64,000 nt of DNA, from contig JAANDG010000569.1 of the NCBI GenBank assembly GCA_036852015.1, forward strand, positions 1 to 64,000, read 5' to 3'. Below, one piece after another: positions 33,546 to 53,167 of the stretch. The notes below the pieces were generated by a model. It was not told the origin of the DNA. It worked only from the letters and a program-made list of their open reading frames with translations, and searched no databases. Position 1 is the first letter of the stretch. Every line of letters begins with the position of its first letter. Position numbers and translations under genes: made by a program. Source of the DNA: Pelodera strongyloides. Taxonomy: Eukaryota; Nematoda; Chromadorea; Rhabditida; Rhabditidae.

Positions 33546-35055
33546 TTCGGCAATTATTCCATTTTCCTGTGGCACAGCGCAGACCGGAGTTCATATAAAA
33601 AGTGGACATACTTATGTCAAGCGCTTGGAACGTATCTTGCAACGTGTTTCAAAGAGTTGCGAGAAGTTGGCATTGTTTTCACAACACCTTCAAAGTGCAC
33701 TATTGCATCATCGAAATTTAGGAATATTACTTTTCTCGATGCCGCCTTGGAGAGCCGTCGAATACTATTTATCTTATTAAAAGGAGAAGAGTTTACTTTT
33801 TTGTTTGTGTGAACGAAACGAAAATTGGAATATCTAAAGGATATAAAACGAGAGCCGAGACCCGGAGCGCACTCTTGAGCAAGCGAATTCGAATCTCATT
33901 TCATGATTTTTCAAGATACGTTGCAAATGTTTCACACAAGTGTGCTCACTGTTCCTGCCTTTTAAACCTTGAAAGTCGCCTCAGGCGGCATAGCCGTCTG
34001 GTAACTTATATTCCAAAAAAGGGAAACAAAATAGCTTTGAAAAAAACCCAGACTCCAGACAATTTTCTACCCGGTCGATCAAGGATAGTGTGTTTTTAGT
34101 GTTAGTTTTGCATATCGACGCACGACATGTGCACCGCAACCAAATACAAATAAAACAAGCAAAACCACCCTGTCTCCTTGGTGGGGGCTCTTGTTGGGCC
34201 ATGGGGGATAGTGTGTGATAAAGATGGAGATAAGCACTGAGTGCGGTACTCGAAACGGGCCTGAGGGCGCGGTCCCGACCGAAGCCAGGACCGAACATAG
34301 CACCAGAAAAGCACCGTGCTTTTAGAGAAATAAGGAAGTTTAAGTCTAGACAGGGATCAAAACGACCAGGGAAAGAATAAAAATAGAAATACATGTAAAG
34401 AAGAAACATAAGTAACGAGAAGGCCTATCGGGGGTCCACAGATGAAAATCAGAAGGGCCAATTTCTTCTAGTAAGTGAGATCAAGAAACTTCAACACGTT
34501 GTAGAATAGCATATTGATTTTTAAAAGTCAGTCTAACGTTCCTCCTTTTCGGGTTTGAGGAATAGCGACTTAGCGACCCATTCACAAAAAAATTGAAACA
34601 TATTTTTAAAAAAATTAGTGAAGAACCCCAAGTACGTATTCAAGAAAACAGATGTTTCGTGTAACTATGCGATTACGCTGTGTTTCTGAACATAAAATAA
34701 AAATAGACTAAAGATTAAAACTAGGAAGTAAGTACTCAACGTCTCAAAGGACCAGCGCTAAGGCCTGGTCAGGCCTTCAATTGAACTTGAAAGACTACCC
34801 GGATATTGGATTTTTCTCGGCGCGCAAAAGCTTGCTCTTGACTCTTGACCCTTCACCCTTCACTTTTTACCCGCCCTGGGGGCACTTGAGGGTCGGGGTG
34901 AAATCTCCCTTCTTGGGGGGTGTCGATTTCTATTTTCCCAGTCTTGATTTCCTATTTGATAGGAGGAATACCGTACAACTTGGTGTTATCTGAGCACACA
35001 AGTACCGAAAGGGCAGGTTCTCACGAGTAAGGACGACGGGCAATGCAAAAAATGT

Positions 35056-35244
35056 TTAAGCCACATATCGGCCGGTTTTTGAAACACATCGAGCACACCA
35101 GCATTCTTATCAGCTTATGTAAATGAGCATAAATTAGAATAAAAAATCGAGCTAATTTCGAGCAACTTAGCATAAATTGTATAAATAGGTGAGAATCCAG
35201 TTGTCAAGATGCGTTTCAAAAAACCGGCCAGTGGGTCGCTTTAA
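35056..35244. repeat. AAAGCG-family MITE
   Basis: TATCGGCCGGTTTTTGAAAC on the left and AAACCGGCCAGTGGGTCGCT on the right. Confidence 0.75.
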
Positions 35245-35871
35245 ATGATCAAGCCTGGGTGATGAGAAAAGGGTCAGGCGCACTAAAAAAATTGTGAAAT
35301 TTTGCAGGAACGTATTTCTGTAGGTGCGGGATTATGTAAAAAAAGATAAAAGCTTTCGTAAAACAATGAGTGTTTTATATAACAATATAATCTTCATTGC
35401 GCACGTTATGTTTTTTATGTATCAGAAGTACAGAAATTATATATAAATTGATTATGGTAGACACACAACCTATATACATGTTCAGTCAAAAAATGTAAGC
35501 AAAAAAAACCATGTTCAAGTAAAAACTGTTGCACTTTCTCTACAGGAAAACACGGAAACGGATCATCTAAGGCGCGCGCGTATATTGCAAGGGAAAATAA
35601 GAGATTTTCCGCGCGGAAAAAAGGTGCGCGCGGACAAATTTCGCCTTCGTTGCGGAATAATGAATATACACAACACATGTAGGACATTGAGACGAATGAA
35701 GAGATGGGGGACTAAAAGGGTGAATGTCTGTTGGGAAACGAAGGACACACATTCCAAATATCGGAGTTTGGAACACTAGAAGGACAGGATAGGATAGTAA
35801 CCGGATATGGGGGCCAACGAGTATATTATTGATTGAAGAAGGAAACCTTATAAGTGTTAAGCCTTCTATCG

Positions 35872-35935
35872 TTAGGCTTAGGCTTAGGGTTAGGCTTAGG
35901 GTTAGGCTTAGGCTTAGGCTTAGGCTTAGGCTTAC
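35872..35935 (+). repeat. Interstitial telomere-type tract (TTAGGC)n
   Basis: About ten hexamers of TTAGGC in register with two TTAGGG variants. TTAGGC is the nematode telomere repeat. Confidence 0.9.
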
Positions 35936-36037
35936 TAATAAGGCTCCTATGAAGTAAAGTTAGGATTATTTACTAATAGATTATGTTCATATGAACAGTT
36001 TGAATACTGGGTGCTGGGTTCGAACGCGTGTAGTAGT

Positions 36038-36099
36038 ACAGACATAACAAAGCAACTTACAACTATGTACATAGTTGTAAGTTGCTTTGTTATGTCTGT
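36038..36099. repeat. 62-bp perfect palindrome without spacer
   Basis: Left arm ACAGACATAACAAAGCAACT... and its exact 31-nt reverse complement meet at GTAC (36067-36070). Confidence 0.95.
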
Positions 36100-36489
36100 G
36101 GGAAGCGTTATCATTTACTCTAATGAAGAAGATACCAAATTTCTTTATTAGCTTCAACGGGTAACTAATGTTACCGGTATCTTTGCTTATAATAATAATA
36201 ATATAATATAAGGCCACCCTAATCAGGCCATACGCCGTTGTGAGAACTATATTTTATTTATGGGACACTTAGCGACTTAGAGCTATGCAATCCTGAACGC
36301 TATTGATATCTGATGATCCTATAACAGTCGTGACTACATGGTCTTTGATCAAATAACAAGAGGATAGGATATCCTTTTATTCGCGTGAGAAACTTCTACA
36401 TTGTATGCTCAACAGTCATTTTTTGTGTCCTCCGACGTGTGCAATAGGCGGAAATCCTTTCTTTTTTCTATTGTTGATGACCAGATTCT

Positions 36490-36573
36490 TGAGAGAGAGG
36501 GAGAGAGAGAGAGAGAGGGGGAGAGGGAGAGGGAGAGAGAGGGAGAGAGAGAGGGAGAGAGAGAGAGAGAGAG
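36490..36573 (+). repeat. GA microsatellite
   Basis: (GA)n with periodic GGG interruptions. Confidence 0.95.
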
Positions 36574-37059
36574 CTAGGGCAGGCTCGCGCGCGGGCCACA
36601 ACTAGAGCCTGGGACAACACGCAAGCATGAACATGAGCGGGGGTTAGCTTTAGCACGGAGCAAGGCAACATATCTCAAGTAGATGTTGGTACTCTGTATT
36701 GCATAATGTTATACTCACAATGTATTGAATAGACAGATATTACAGAACCTCTTGCTATGATATGAAAATAAACCTGGGAGGGCGCAAGTCTTATGAATCT
36801 GAATATTTTTACGATTAATGCATTATATTAGTACAAGTAAAGCTTATGGCAACTCGTAATTGACGCTGCAGACCTATATCTCAAACTATATGTGTAACTA
36901 TACGTACCTTCGAAGAATGGTCCGTTGTTTGCTGTTGAGCTACTTCTTTTCACTCTTTTGAGACCTAGCTACTGGGTATGTATGAGTAGTAATCTTGTTT
37001 TCCAGTTTTGTGTTGTTGGTAACACCACAAGAACTTGATTTATATTAGAAAAAACGAAT

Positions 37060-37202
37060 ATAACTGCCGGGTTTTGAAAAGTATTTTGTACAACTGCAGC
37101 GCAGTCGCGCATCTTTGCTTTTGCAAGTCTTTGCCTACACGACATTGGAATATAGAGTCCGTCCAGCATACGTTTCAAAAACAGGTTGTAATACTGCTTT
37201 AC
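37060..37202. repeat. Diverged AAAGCG-family MITE
   Basis: CTGCCGGGTTTTGAAAAGTA on the left and ATACGTTTCAAAAACAGGTT ... TACTGCTTTA on the right. Confidence 0.5.
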
Positions 37203-37562
37203 GCGCCATAAGGTGTTATGCAAGCTCTTAAAAAAGTAAAAGGGCACAACGGCAAAAGGAGGCTATTTGACTTCTATACATATATGCAATATGCTCCTGA
37301 CGGTTCAGAACTATTCGTATAAACAATCATAGTATAAGTTGCTTATAAGGGAGCTAATAAATGTCGAGGCATATAAAGATTAAAGCGAACTATTATGAGA
37401 ATGCTTCGAAATTCAAAGAACTCAAATTCAAAGCGTACTGATCGCAGTTCTCAGAGCGTATGAGAATAGCCCCAAGCCCTAGTGTGATCGTTACCCTTTG
37501 GTGATATAGAGATTCGTTGCCTCCCTCCCTTTGTTAACTTCCCTCTCTCGCTTTTCCTGACA

Positions 37563-37636
37563 TCTCTCTCTCTGTCTCTTTCTCTCTATCTCTCTCTTTA
37601 TCTCTCTCTCTATCTCTCTCTCTCTCTCTCTCTTTG
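37563..37636 (+). repeat. CT microsatellite
   Basis: (CT)n with TATCTC interruptions. Confidence 0.95.
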
Positions 37637-38506
37637 ACAGGTCATATCCTCCTTCAAGACCCTTCATTTTCCTTGTTTGTATGCAAGCCTGCGAGTCCCA
37701 CGGACCTCACCCGTGTGAATTAGAGTTTGAAGCATACCTGATAAACACTCAGAATTACCATAGAATTATGGTGGGTAGTGGTATGACATGTACTTTTGAT
37801 ACGAATGCTGAATATCCTCACTCCCATATGCAAATTGCGTTTCGGTTTGTGCCGAATACAAGCATTCAGAAGTTTACTTACGTAATTATATACATAATCA
37901 ATGGGAGTGTTGTTTGCCAGCAACCACGTGTTGTAAAGATTTAGGTTGAAAACTACATGTTAGTCGGTCATGATAGAATCAATAACCGTCCTTCATACGT
38001 GTATTTTCTTTTGAGCGAGCGTAAGTAGTTGCGAATCAGCGGAAGTAGATTCAGTTATACCCACATCTTTGCATACATATTCAGAATCATCGAACCACCA
38101 AAAAATTCACTGCGCAAGTCATAGTTTCTTGTGTGTACGTGGGGGCCGAGTGTCATTCGTGTCACGCAACTAAACAGGTCAAATATGTCAACAACGCACG
38201 CTTTTCCTGCTCACAATCGGCAAACTATGCGTTGAATACTATGCGCCGGGTTACAGAAGTTCAAAAAAGATCTTGGACATATACGGGTTTTTTGTCACGC
38301 TAATGCCTTATTTGTGCAAATTTTGTAAAACGCGTTAGTCTTACGGTAGCCTGTTGCACAAGTGTTTCATTTCATGTATGTATGTATATAAGAACACCAC
38401 AAAAGCACAAAGTTAACGATCGTTAAAACTTTGCGATCGCATTCAGCCCAGTCAGTAAAAAAAGTACGTGACAAAATAGTGGACTATTCAAAAATTATCT
38501 TTCGGT

Positions 38507-38552
38507 GTATGTCCATCTAGAACCAATATCATTGTTTCTAGATGGACATACT
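38507..38552. repeat. Short hairpin with GTCCATCTAGAA arms
   Basis: GTATGTCCATCTAGAA and TTCTAGATGGACATAC around about 14 nt. Confidence 0.8.
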
Positions 38553-38813
38553 TCCGTATGACAATTTTTGATTAATCGGCTTTTTTTGTACATGTATGCG
38601 CTTTTTTACATTGTCCGTCACAAATCATGATCTATGGCTCATGAAACATGAACAAATCAGTCTTCTTGTCATTTTGTACACATTCTCATCTGATCTTATT
38701 GTTAGTCGAAGCAGCACACTTCTCACCGCACATTATGTCTGACGCGGCGCACTCAAGATTACGTGAAAGAGTGGTTTCCGTTGTTGCTTCTTTAATAAGC
38801 AGGTTCCCAATGA

Positions 38814-38815
<2 letters not shown>

Positions 38816-38860
<45 letters not shown>

Positions 38861-38880
38861 GAGGGAGAGAGAGAGAGAGA
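38816..38880 (+). repeat. GA microsatellite
   Basis: (GA)n with three GGG interruptions. Confidence 0.95.
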
Positions 38881-39198
38881 TATGGCCGCGGATGCCAATG
38901 ACCTAAAACAAGCGGAAAGGCACAATTCATGATCTCCAGCAGAGAGGTTGGAGAAGTATGAAGACTAGAGAGCGTCGGAAACGAGAAACAGAGAGAAACG
39001 GACGCGGAACCGGATTTGCATTCCGAATGCTCACACGTACAATGACGTAGCGGAAAGCGGAGAAAGAAAGAAGGTCCAAGAAGTTTTGTTCTTCACTGAA
39101 AAGAAAGGGGGGAACATGGTGATTTTGTAAAGGGATGATGTCGTATGCCATGATTTTTCAGGATAGTTGTTGTTGTTGCTGCCAGTCGGGTTTCAATA

Positions 39199-39352
39199 TA
39201 ACAGCCGGATTTCGAAGCGTATTTTGGAACAACTGTATCCCATATGTTGTATGCAAATTAATATGATTATAAAAATTGCCCAGTTATTTCCATACACTGC
39301 AAGGGAATACAGCGCCTAACATACGTTTCAATAAGCGGATTTCATACCGCTT
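39199..39352. repeat. AAAGCGGTAT-type MITE
   Basis: ACAGCCGGATTTCGAAGCGT on the left and ATACGTTTCAATAAGCGGAT ... ACCGCTTTAA on the right. Related to 62042-62205 and to half copies near 16770 and 4120. Confidence 0.5.
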
Positions 39353-39786
39353 TAACTTGAAATTGTCTAGGTCTGTGGTTCTGCCCTTTCCCAGGTATTG
39401 TTTTTTTTTCGGCTCAGTGAAATTTTAAAATTGATATTTTCAGTGGGCCACTTGGCGACCACCTGGTGACCATATCTACTCCAGTCGTCAAATTGTCGGT
39501 GCCCGGTCACCAAATGGTTTCCTCGGTTTGATCCGACAAGCTACAACAAAGACTAAAAGTTCACCTATCACGAAATCGAAATGCAAAGATGACGGACACG
39601 GAAAATCGTTGAAAAACAAGCACAAAAAGCATAAAAGAAACATCAAGGCAAAGTTTATAAGGCACGTTGGCAGTGTCATAATCACGCGCTTGTTCTGTGG
39701 AATCTCAAATATGGTATGTTATTTTGCTTCATTTCGATTAAACATATTGACTTGAAAAATAGGACTAGGGATGAACGCTGAATAAC

Positions 39787-40148
39787 TTAAAGGGATCGGC
39801 TCACCTTAAATTGTGCCTGTTTTTTTTGTTTCTTTATTTTCTATAATTGATAATAAAAATTTGGAATACAAAAAGTAGTGTTATATTTCAATACTCACGA
39901 AGATATTAGGTGATAAAGTGGTGGATCGATCGGCCCGAAATGAAAAAGTGTAATTGTCCTGCCTTGTTTGTATGGGACAATTAACACTTTTTCATTTCGG
40001 GCCGATCGATCCACCACTTTATCACCCAATATCTCCGTGAGTATTGAAATATAACACTACTTTTTGTATTCCAAATTTTTATTATCCCTTATAGAAAATA
40101 AAGAAACAGAAAAAACAGACACGATTTGAGGTGAGCCGATCCCTTTAA
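39787..40148. repeat. 362-bp palindromic TTAA-bounded element (AAAGGG family)
   Basis: TTAAAGGGATCGGCTCACCT and AGGTGAGCCGATCCCTTTAA. Arms pair almost to the centre (CCACCACTTTATCACC, GATCGATCGGCCCGAAATG), around a short TTGTATGGG-containing loop. Confidence 0.88.
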
Positions 40149-40566
40149 CTTCCAAACCACGCAGCGTTTGTCTAACTAACAGCTGGGTTATCCAATTAGA
40201 AATTGCGCTCCTCTAAATTCTGACAAAAAACTGAACTATCAACACATAAAGTTGAAACATAAGCATGCTGAAAATCTACCGTATTTTGGAACTACACGAG
40301 AATATTTTTTATTTTTTTTCATATTAAATATGCAGGTTTTTTTTGGAACAATACGGTAGTATTGACAGAAACACAGAAATTTTTAGGATACTTGGACCTG
40401 GAAAGCCCATAATAGAAAAGTAACTCGCTGGGAATCTTTAGTGAAACCCGCTTATCATTTTGTCGATTTGTCAGATGTAACACGCAATTTTTTAGAATAT
40501 AGTAGAACTATATCTGGACACGGTTCCAGTACGATCACTTTTTTTACACTAATTATATATTTCCAG

Positions 40567-40686
40567 AACTACCAATACATTGTCGTTTTCTTCGTCGCTC
40601 TCTACATCAACTACACCCTCGCGTGCTTCGGAGGCGGTGAAGAAAAATGCTGCGGGCAACAACAGAGCTCCGGATGCGGATGCTAA
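40567..40686 (+). CDS. Last exon of a small Cys/Gly-rich secreted-type peptide (partial model)
   Basis: After a TATTTCCAG acceptor the exon reads 39 aa and a stop: a hydrophobic run (YIVVFFVALYINYTLA) like the end of a signal peptide, then CFGGGEEKCCGQQQSSGCGC. The mature part would be about 20 residues with five cysteines. AATAAA follows at 40730. Codon use is GC-richer than the surroundings. No ATG lies within the exon, and I could not locate the first exon upstream. Family not recognised. Confidence 0.45.
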   Translation, partial: NYQYIVVFFVALYINYTLACFGGGEEKCCGQQQSSGCGC

Positions 40687-40729
40687 TTTTAAATATTTTT
40701 AACTTATTATCATTTGGAAATTGACCTGA

Positions 40730-40735
40730 AATAAA
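40730..40735 (+). terminator. Polyadenylation signal after the Cys-rich peptide exon
   Basis: AATAAA 44 nt after the stop codon. Confidence 0.45.
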
Positions 40736-41134
40736 AGATTTTCATTTATACCTGCCAACTTGCCACTTGTCACGGATGATAGTTATTAAACAATACCACT
40801 TTTAGCTTATTCTTATTTAAACAGTGACCGTTTACTGAAATAAATATTTTCACCTAAACACTGTCAGCTGTAGGAAGAATGTCAGCGGTCGAAACAGCCA
40901 ACTGTATCTTTAAAAAAACTAGCTACCTACTTTCCTTTACGGTGTCTGTTGTTATACTGAACGATAAGGATACTTCAGCAACGTCAGTATAATCATTATT
41001 CTAACAAAAAGGTATTATTTTGCGGTCATATTCGTTTCTGAGAAGTATCCACGATGAGAAGCACGTTTTACTCACACCAATGTTTCATTACCAATGACTT
41101 GATCGTCAATCCTGTAGGGACTATCACTGACGAA

Positions 41135-41400
41135 AGATGGCGTGCAAGCGGTAATATTTCGGCGTGCAAAGTCCATTGCAACGTGGTGGCGTTCAAAAAT
41201 GCACGCGGAATGGAAATGGCGCGCAACTTGCCCGTTATCAAGCCGCTCGCACGCAAAAAGCCCGAGATGAAATGGCGTGCAAGAGGCAACCTTGGTTCTT
41301 CACGACGTGCAAGCGGCAACATTACGGCGGGAACTTGCACGCCAGAACCCAACGGCGTGCAACTTTTTTCCACGCCGCTTGCACTCCGTAACGTTGCTGC
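41135..41400. repeat. Degenerate GGCGTGCAAGCGGCAAC repeat patch
   Basis: The unit GGCGTGCAAGCGG(C/T)AA recurs in both orientations (about 41140, 41273, 41305, and inverted near 41375). Similar pieces at 19644-19672. Confidence 0.55.
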
Positions 41401-42473
41401 TTGAGCGCCAATTTTCACGTTGAACGTGAGAACGAAACAATAATCTGATGATGAAGAATGAAAGAACATTGTATTCATGTGCAACTAGGAGTTTCGTGCC
41501 TTTCCACGCATCTCATATTGCTGAGGGTAAATGATTAGCTTTTCTTGAGTTGATGGACCTAGTGGTCTAGTTGCCACTATCTGAAAAAATCCCAAAATGA
41601 CACGCTTGCTTCTCTTTACTAATTTTCTTCAAATTTCAAATAATTTCCAACACCCCAAATATATGAATACGGATTATATTTGTGCGAAATGCATGCTGAC
41701 AATGAGTAATACTGGCAACAGGTGTTGTGAAACTAAACATGTTTCATAACGACCCATGACTGACATAAGTACTGACGCTTTTGAAATTTCAGAAATAAGG
41801 TTTAGTGCAACAATTCATTATACTCTTCGGGAGACCTCAAACACGACAACGACAACGACAAAACGAATTATGTGTTATTACTTTCATTGCGAGAAGTTTA
41901 TTGAGAGCAAAAAGTAGAGTTGTCATCTTTCGCTATCTTGCTCGTTTCCAAAGTTGATTGATTTCGGCTGATAATAAGTGGAGAAATAAAAGCAGAAGGA
42001 AAAATAATAGTGATATCAAACTGTTTTTTTGCGCTACAGTAGTTTGAGTGACGACGCAACGCTTTATACTCCTTTGATAGGCTGACAATGAGAAATTGAT
42101 CGTTCATCGTTAAAAAGCGGGTGGGGGCGGCGACAACCTGGCGCGATCTGGGTGAAACTGCAAAAAGCGGCGCAGCGCCGTAGGAGCGCGGTGGGTTCTT
42201 GCGAACAGATACTCAATAAATTTGTGAGAACCTTGCAAGAGTCTGGCGGAGGCCGGGAGATGTGCGCGGCGCCAGGTGGGCGCGCTTGATTTTTCGCCGC
42301 ACACCTATAAAGGTTCACGTTGGAAGTGTTTCTGAGCTTGCAACGCATTTTAAAGGTTCTTTGTCACAAACCTTAGCATTTTTAGAGGTTTCCCGGGCGA
42401 AACTAAGGCTTTCACTGATCAAAATAGACTGACCGAGGGTGGACTGTGGACTCTTTCTTCTTTTTTTCTGATT

Positions 42474-42482
42474 ATCTCTCTC

Positions 42483-42526
<44 letters not shown>
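42474..42526 (+). repeat. CT microsatellite
   Basis: (CT)n. Confidence 0.95.
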
Positions 42527-42528
<2 letters not shown>

Positions 42529-43849
42529 ACTCTCTTTTTCAATCTCTCCATTTTTCTCTCTAGAATATCTCCGAAGGGAGCACTTCCTTATCAATTTCTC
42601 TATCACTGCGGGATCATTGACCACCACGCTATCTCTCTCAGGCTTTTCCCAACTGTTCAAAATGTCAGCACTCTCAGCTTCACCAAGCGCTCTCTCAGTC
42701 TTGTTTCAATTATTGACCGTTTCTTTCATTCTCAATGTTTTACATACACCTTTGCCCCAATCTCAAGGGAAGAGTAGCCGTACGAATCAAAACTGCCTGT
42801 TCCAAAACTATTCATAGAGATAGAAAGGCTCTTTATCACTCGCACTTTCGTGAGTCCGTTTGTTCGGCCAAAACACTTTTTTGTAGTGCCCAGTCCGGTT
42901 TGACTCCGTGTCCGTTGATTCATGATCATCCCCTTCCGCTACTTATGTTGATCTATCCATCTTCCGGAAATAAGTTTTCAATATAGAGGTATTGAGGATA
43001 CACATAATAATAACCATGAAAATATATTACATGTAAATTATCTGTTGTATAACTATTAGCTTTATAATAAGTGATCATATAGTAGTTTCTAACCCAATGT
43101 AAATAACCCAATGTAAATCCCACACCGCGCTAACACCATTTTTATTTCGCGCCCGTTCCCATTTTTGTGTCCATATACGGTATGCGCGCTAACGACACAG
43201 AAACTACCGTAGTTGTTCACTTTTTCACGTGAATTTTCAGAATTGATCGTTTTTATTATTCTTGCTTTTTTCAAACTTGTATGTTTTATTACTATTGTTC
43301 TGTATGAAGATCTTTTTCTTGAACAAACTGAACGTTCGACAGATCATATATAGGTCTTGCGTTTTCCGCATTTGCGTGGTTCCGCCGGCTTTCTTGTTCG
43401 AGTGCATAGTGATGACAGTTTTTGAATTCAATATCTGATAATTTGTTCGTTTAGCATTATAAGACAGTCCATAACCCACTCAGTAATCTTCTTTGCAGGT
43501 TCCTATTTACGATACGAATCGTGAAAAGTAGAGAAGAAGGAAGGCGACACTTAGATTTTATTTTCTTTCTTTAAAGGTAACGTTTTCATTATATTCCTAA
43601 TTATTACGTGTTTTTCTTCATGTTGTACTATAAATCATGATAAATTCGTTGTAACGTTGCATTGCGTCATACTTGAACTTGGAATTTTGCGCCGTCCCGC
43701 CGTGTGTTTCGCAATAAATGCGCTGCCATTCTGTGCTACAATATCGCGTTGACACGAAAATAGCTCTAGTTTTTTTTGAGTTTCATTAGTTATCCCACAC
43801 CTTCTTGCAAGAACAACATTTCTAGTTCTACTATTGAAACGTATTATTT

Positions 43850-43858
43850 ATTTTTCAG
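43850..43858 (+). promoter_or_regulatory. Probable trans-splice acceptor, LETM1
   Basis: ATTTTTCAG 8 nt before ATG 43867. Could instead be the acceptor of a 5'-UTR intron. Confidence 0.55.
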
Positions 43859-43866
43859 CTTTGAAA

Positions 43867-53167
<9,301 letters not shown>

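Larger units (their letters stand above)
30087..40566. other. Gene-poor repeat-rich region
   Basis: No convincing exon on either strand. Contents: GA/CT microsatellites, GTTTCCAAGTATC hairpin elements, GGTGACCA-type repeats, AAAGCG- and AAAGGG-type MITEs, the TTAGGC tract, and a 62-bp palindrome. The promoter of the Kunitz/lustrin gene should lie at its left edge. Confidence 0.6.
40736..43849. other. Intergenic, Cys-rich peptide exon to LETM1
   Basis: No supported gene. Holds the GGCGTGCAAGCGG repeat patch (41135-41400), a GC-rich patch (42115-42300) and a CT tract (42474-42526). Confidence 0.5.

Noticed and set aside
37681..37944. Open frame starting MQACESHGPHPCELEFE
   Set aside because: No homology recognised, no supporting splice sites or neighbours. 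Follows a CT tract and looks like chance coding.
41054..41484. Long frames on both strands over the GGCGTGCAAGCGG patch
   Set aside because: Open only because the repeat is GC-rich; both strands are open and neither resembles a protein.
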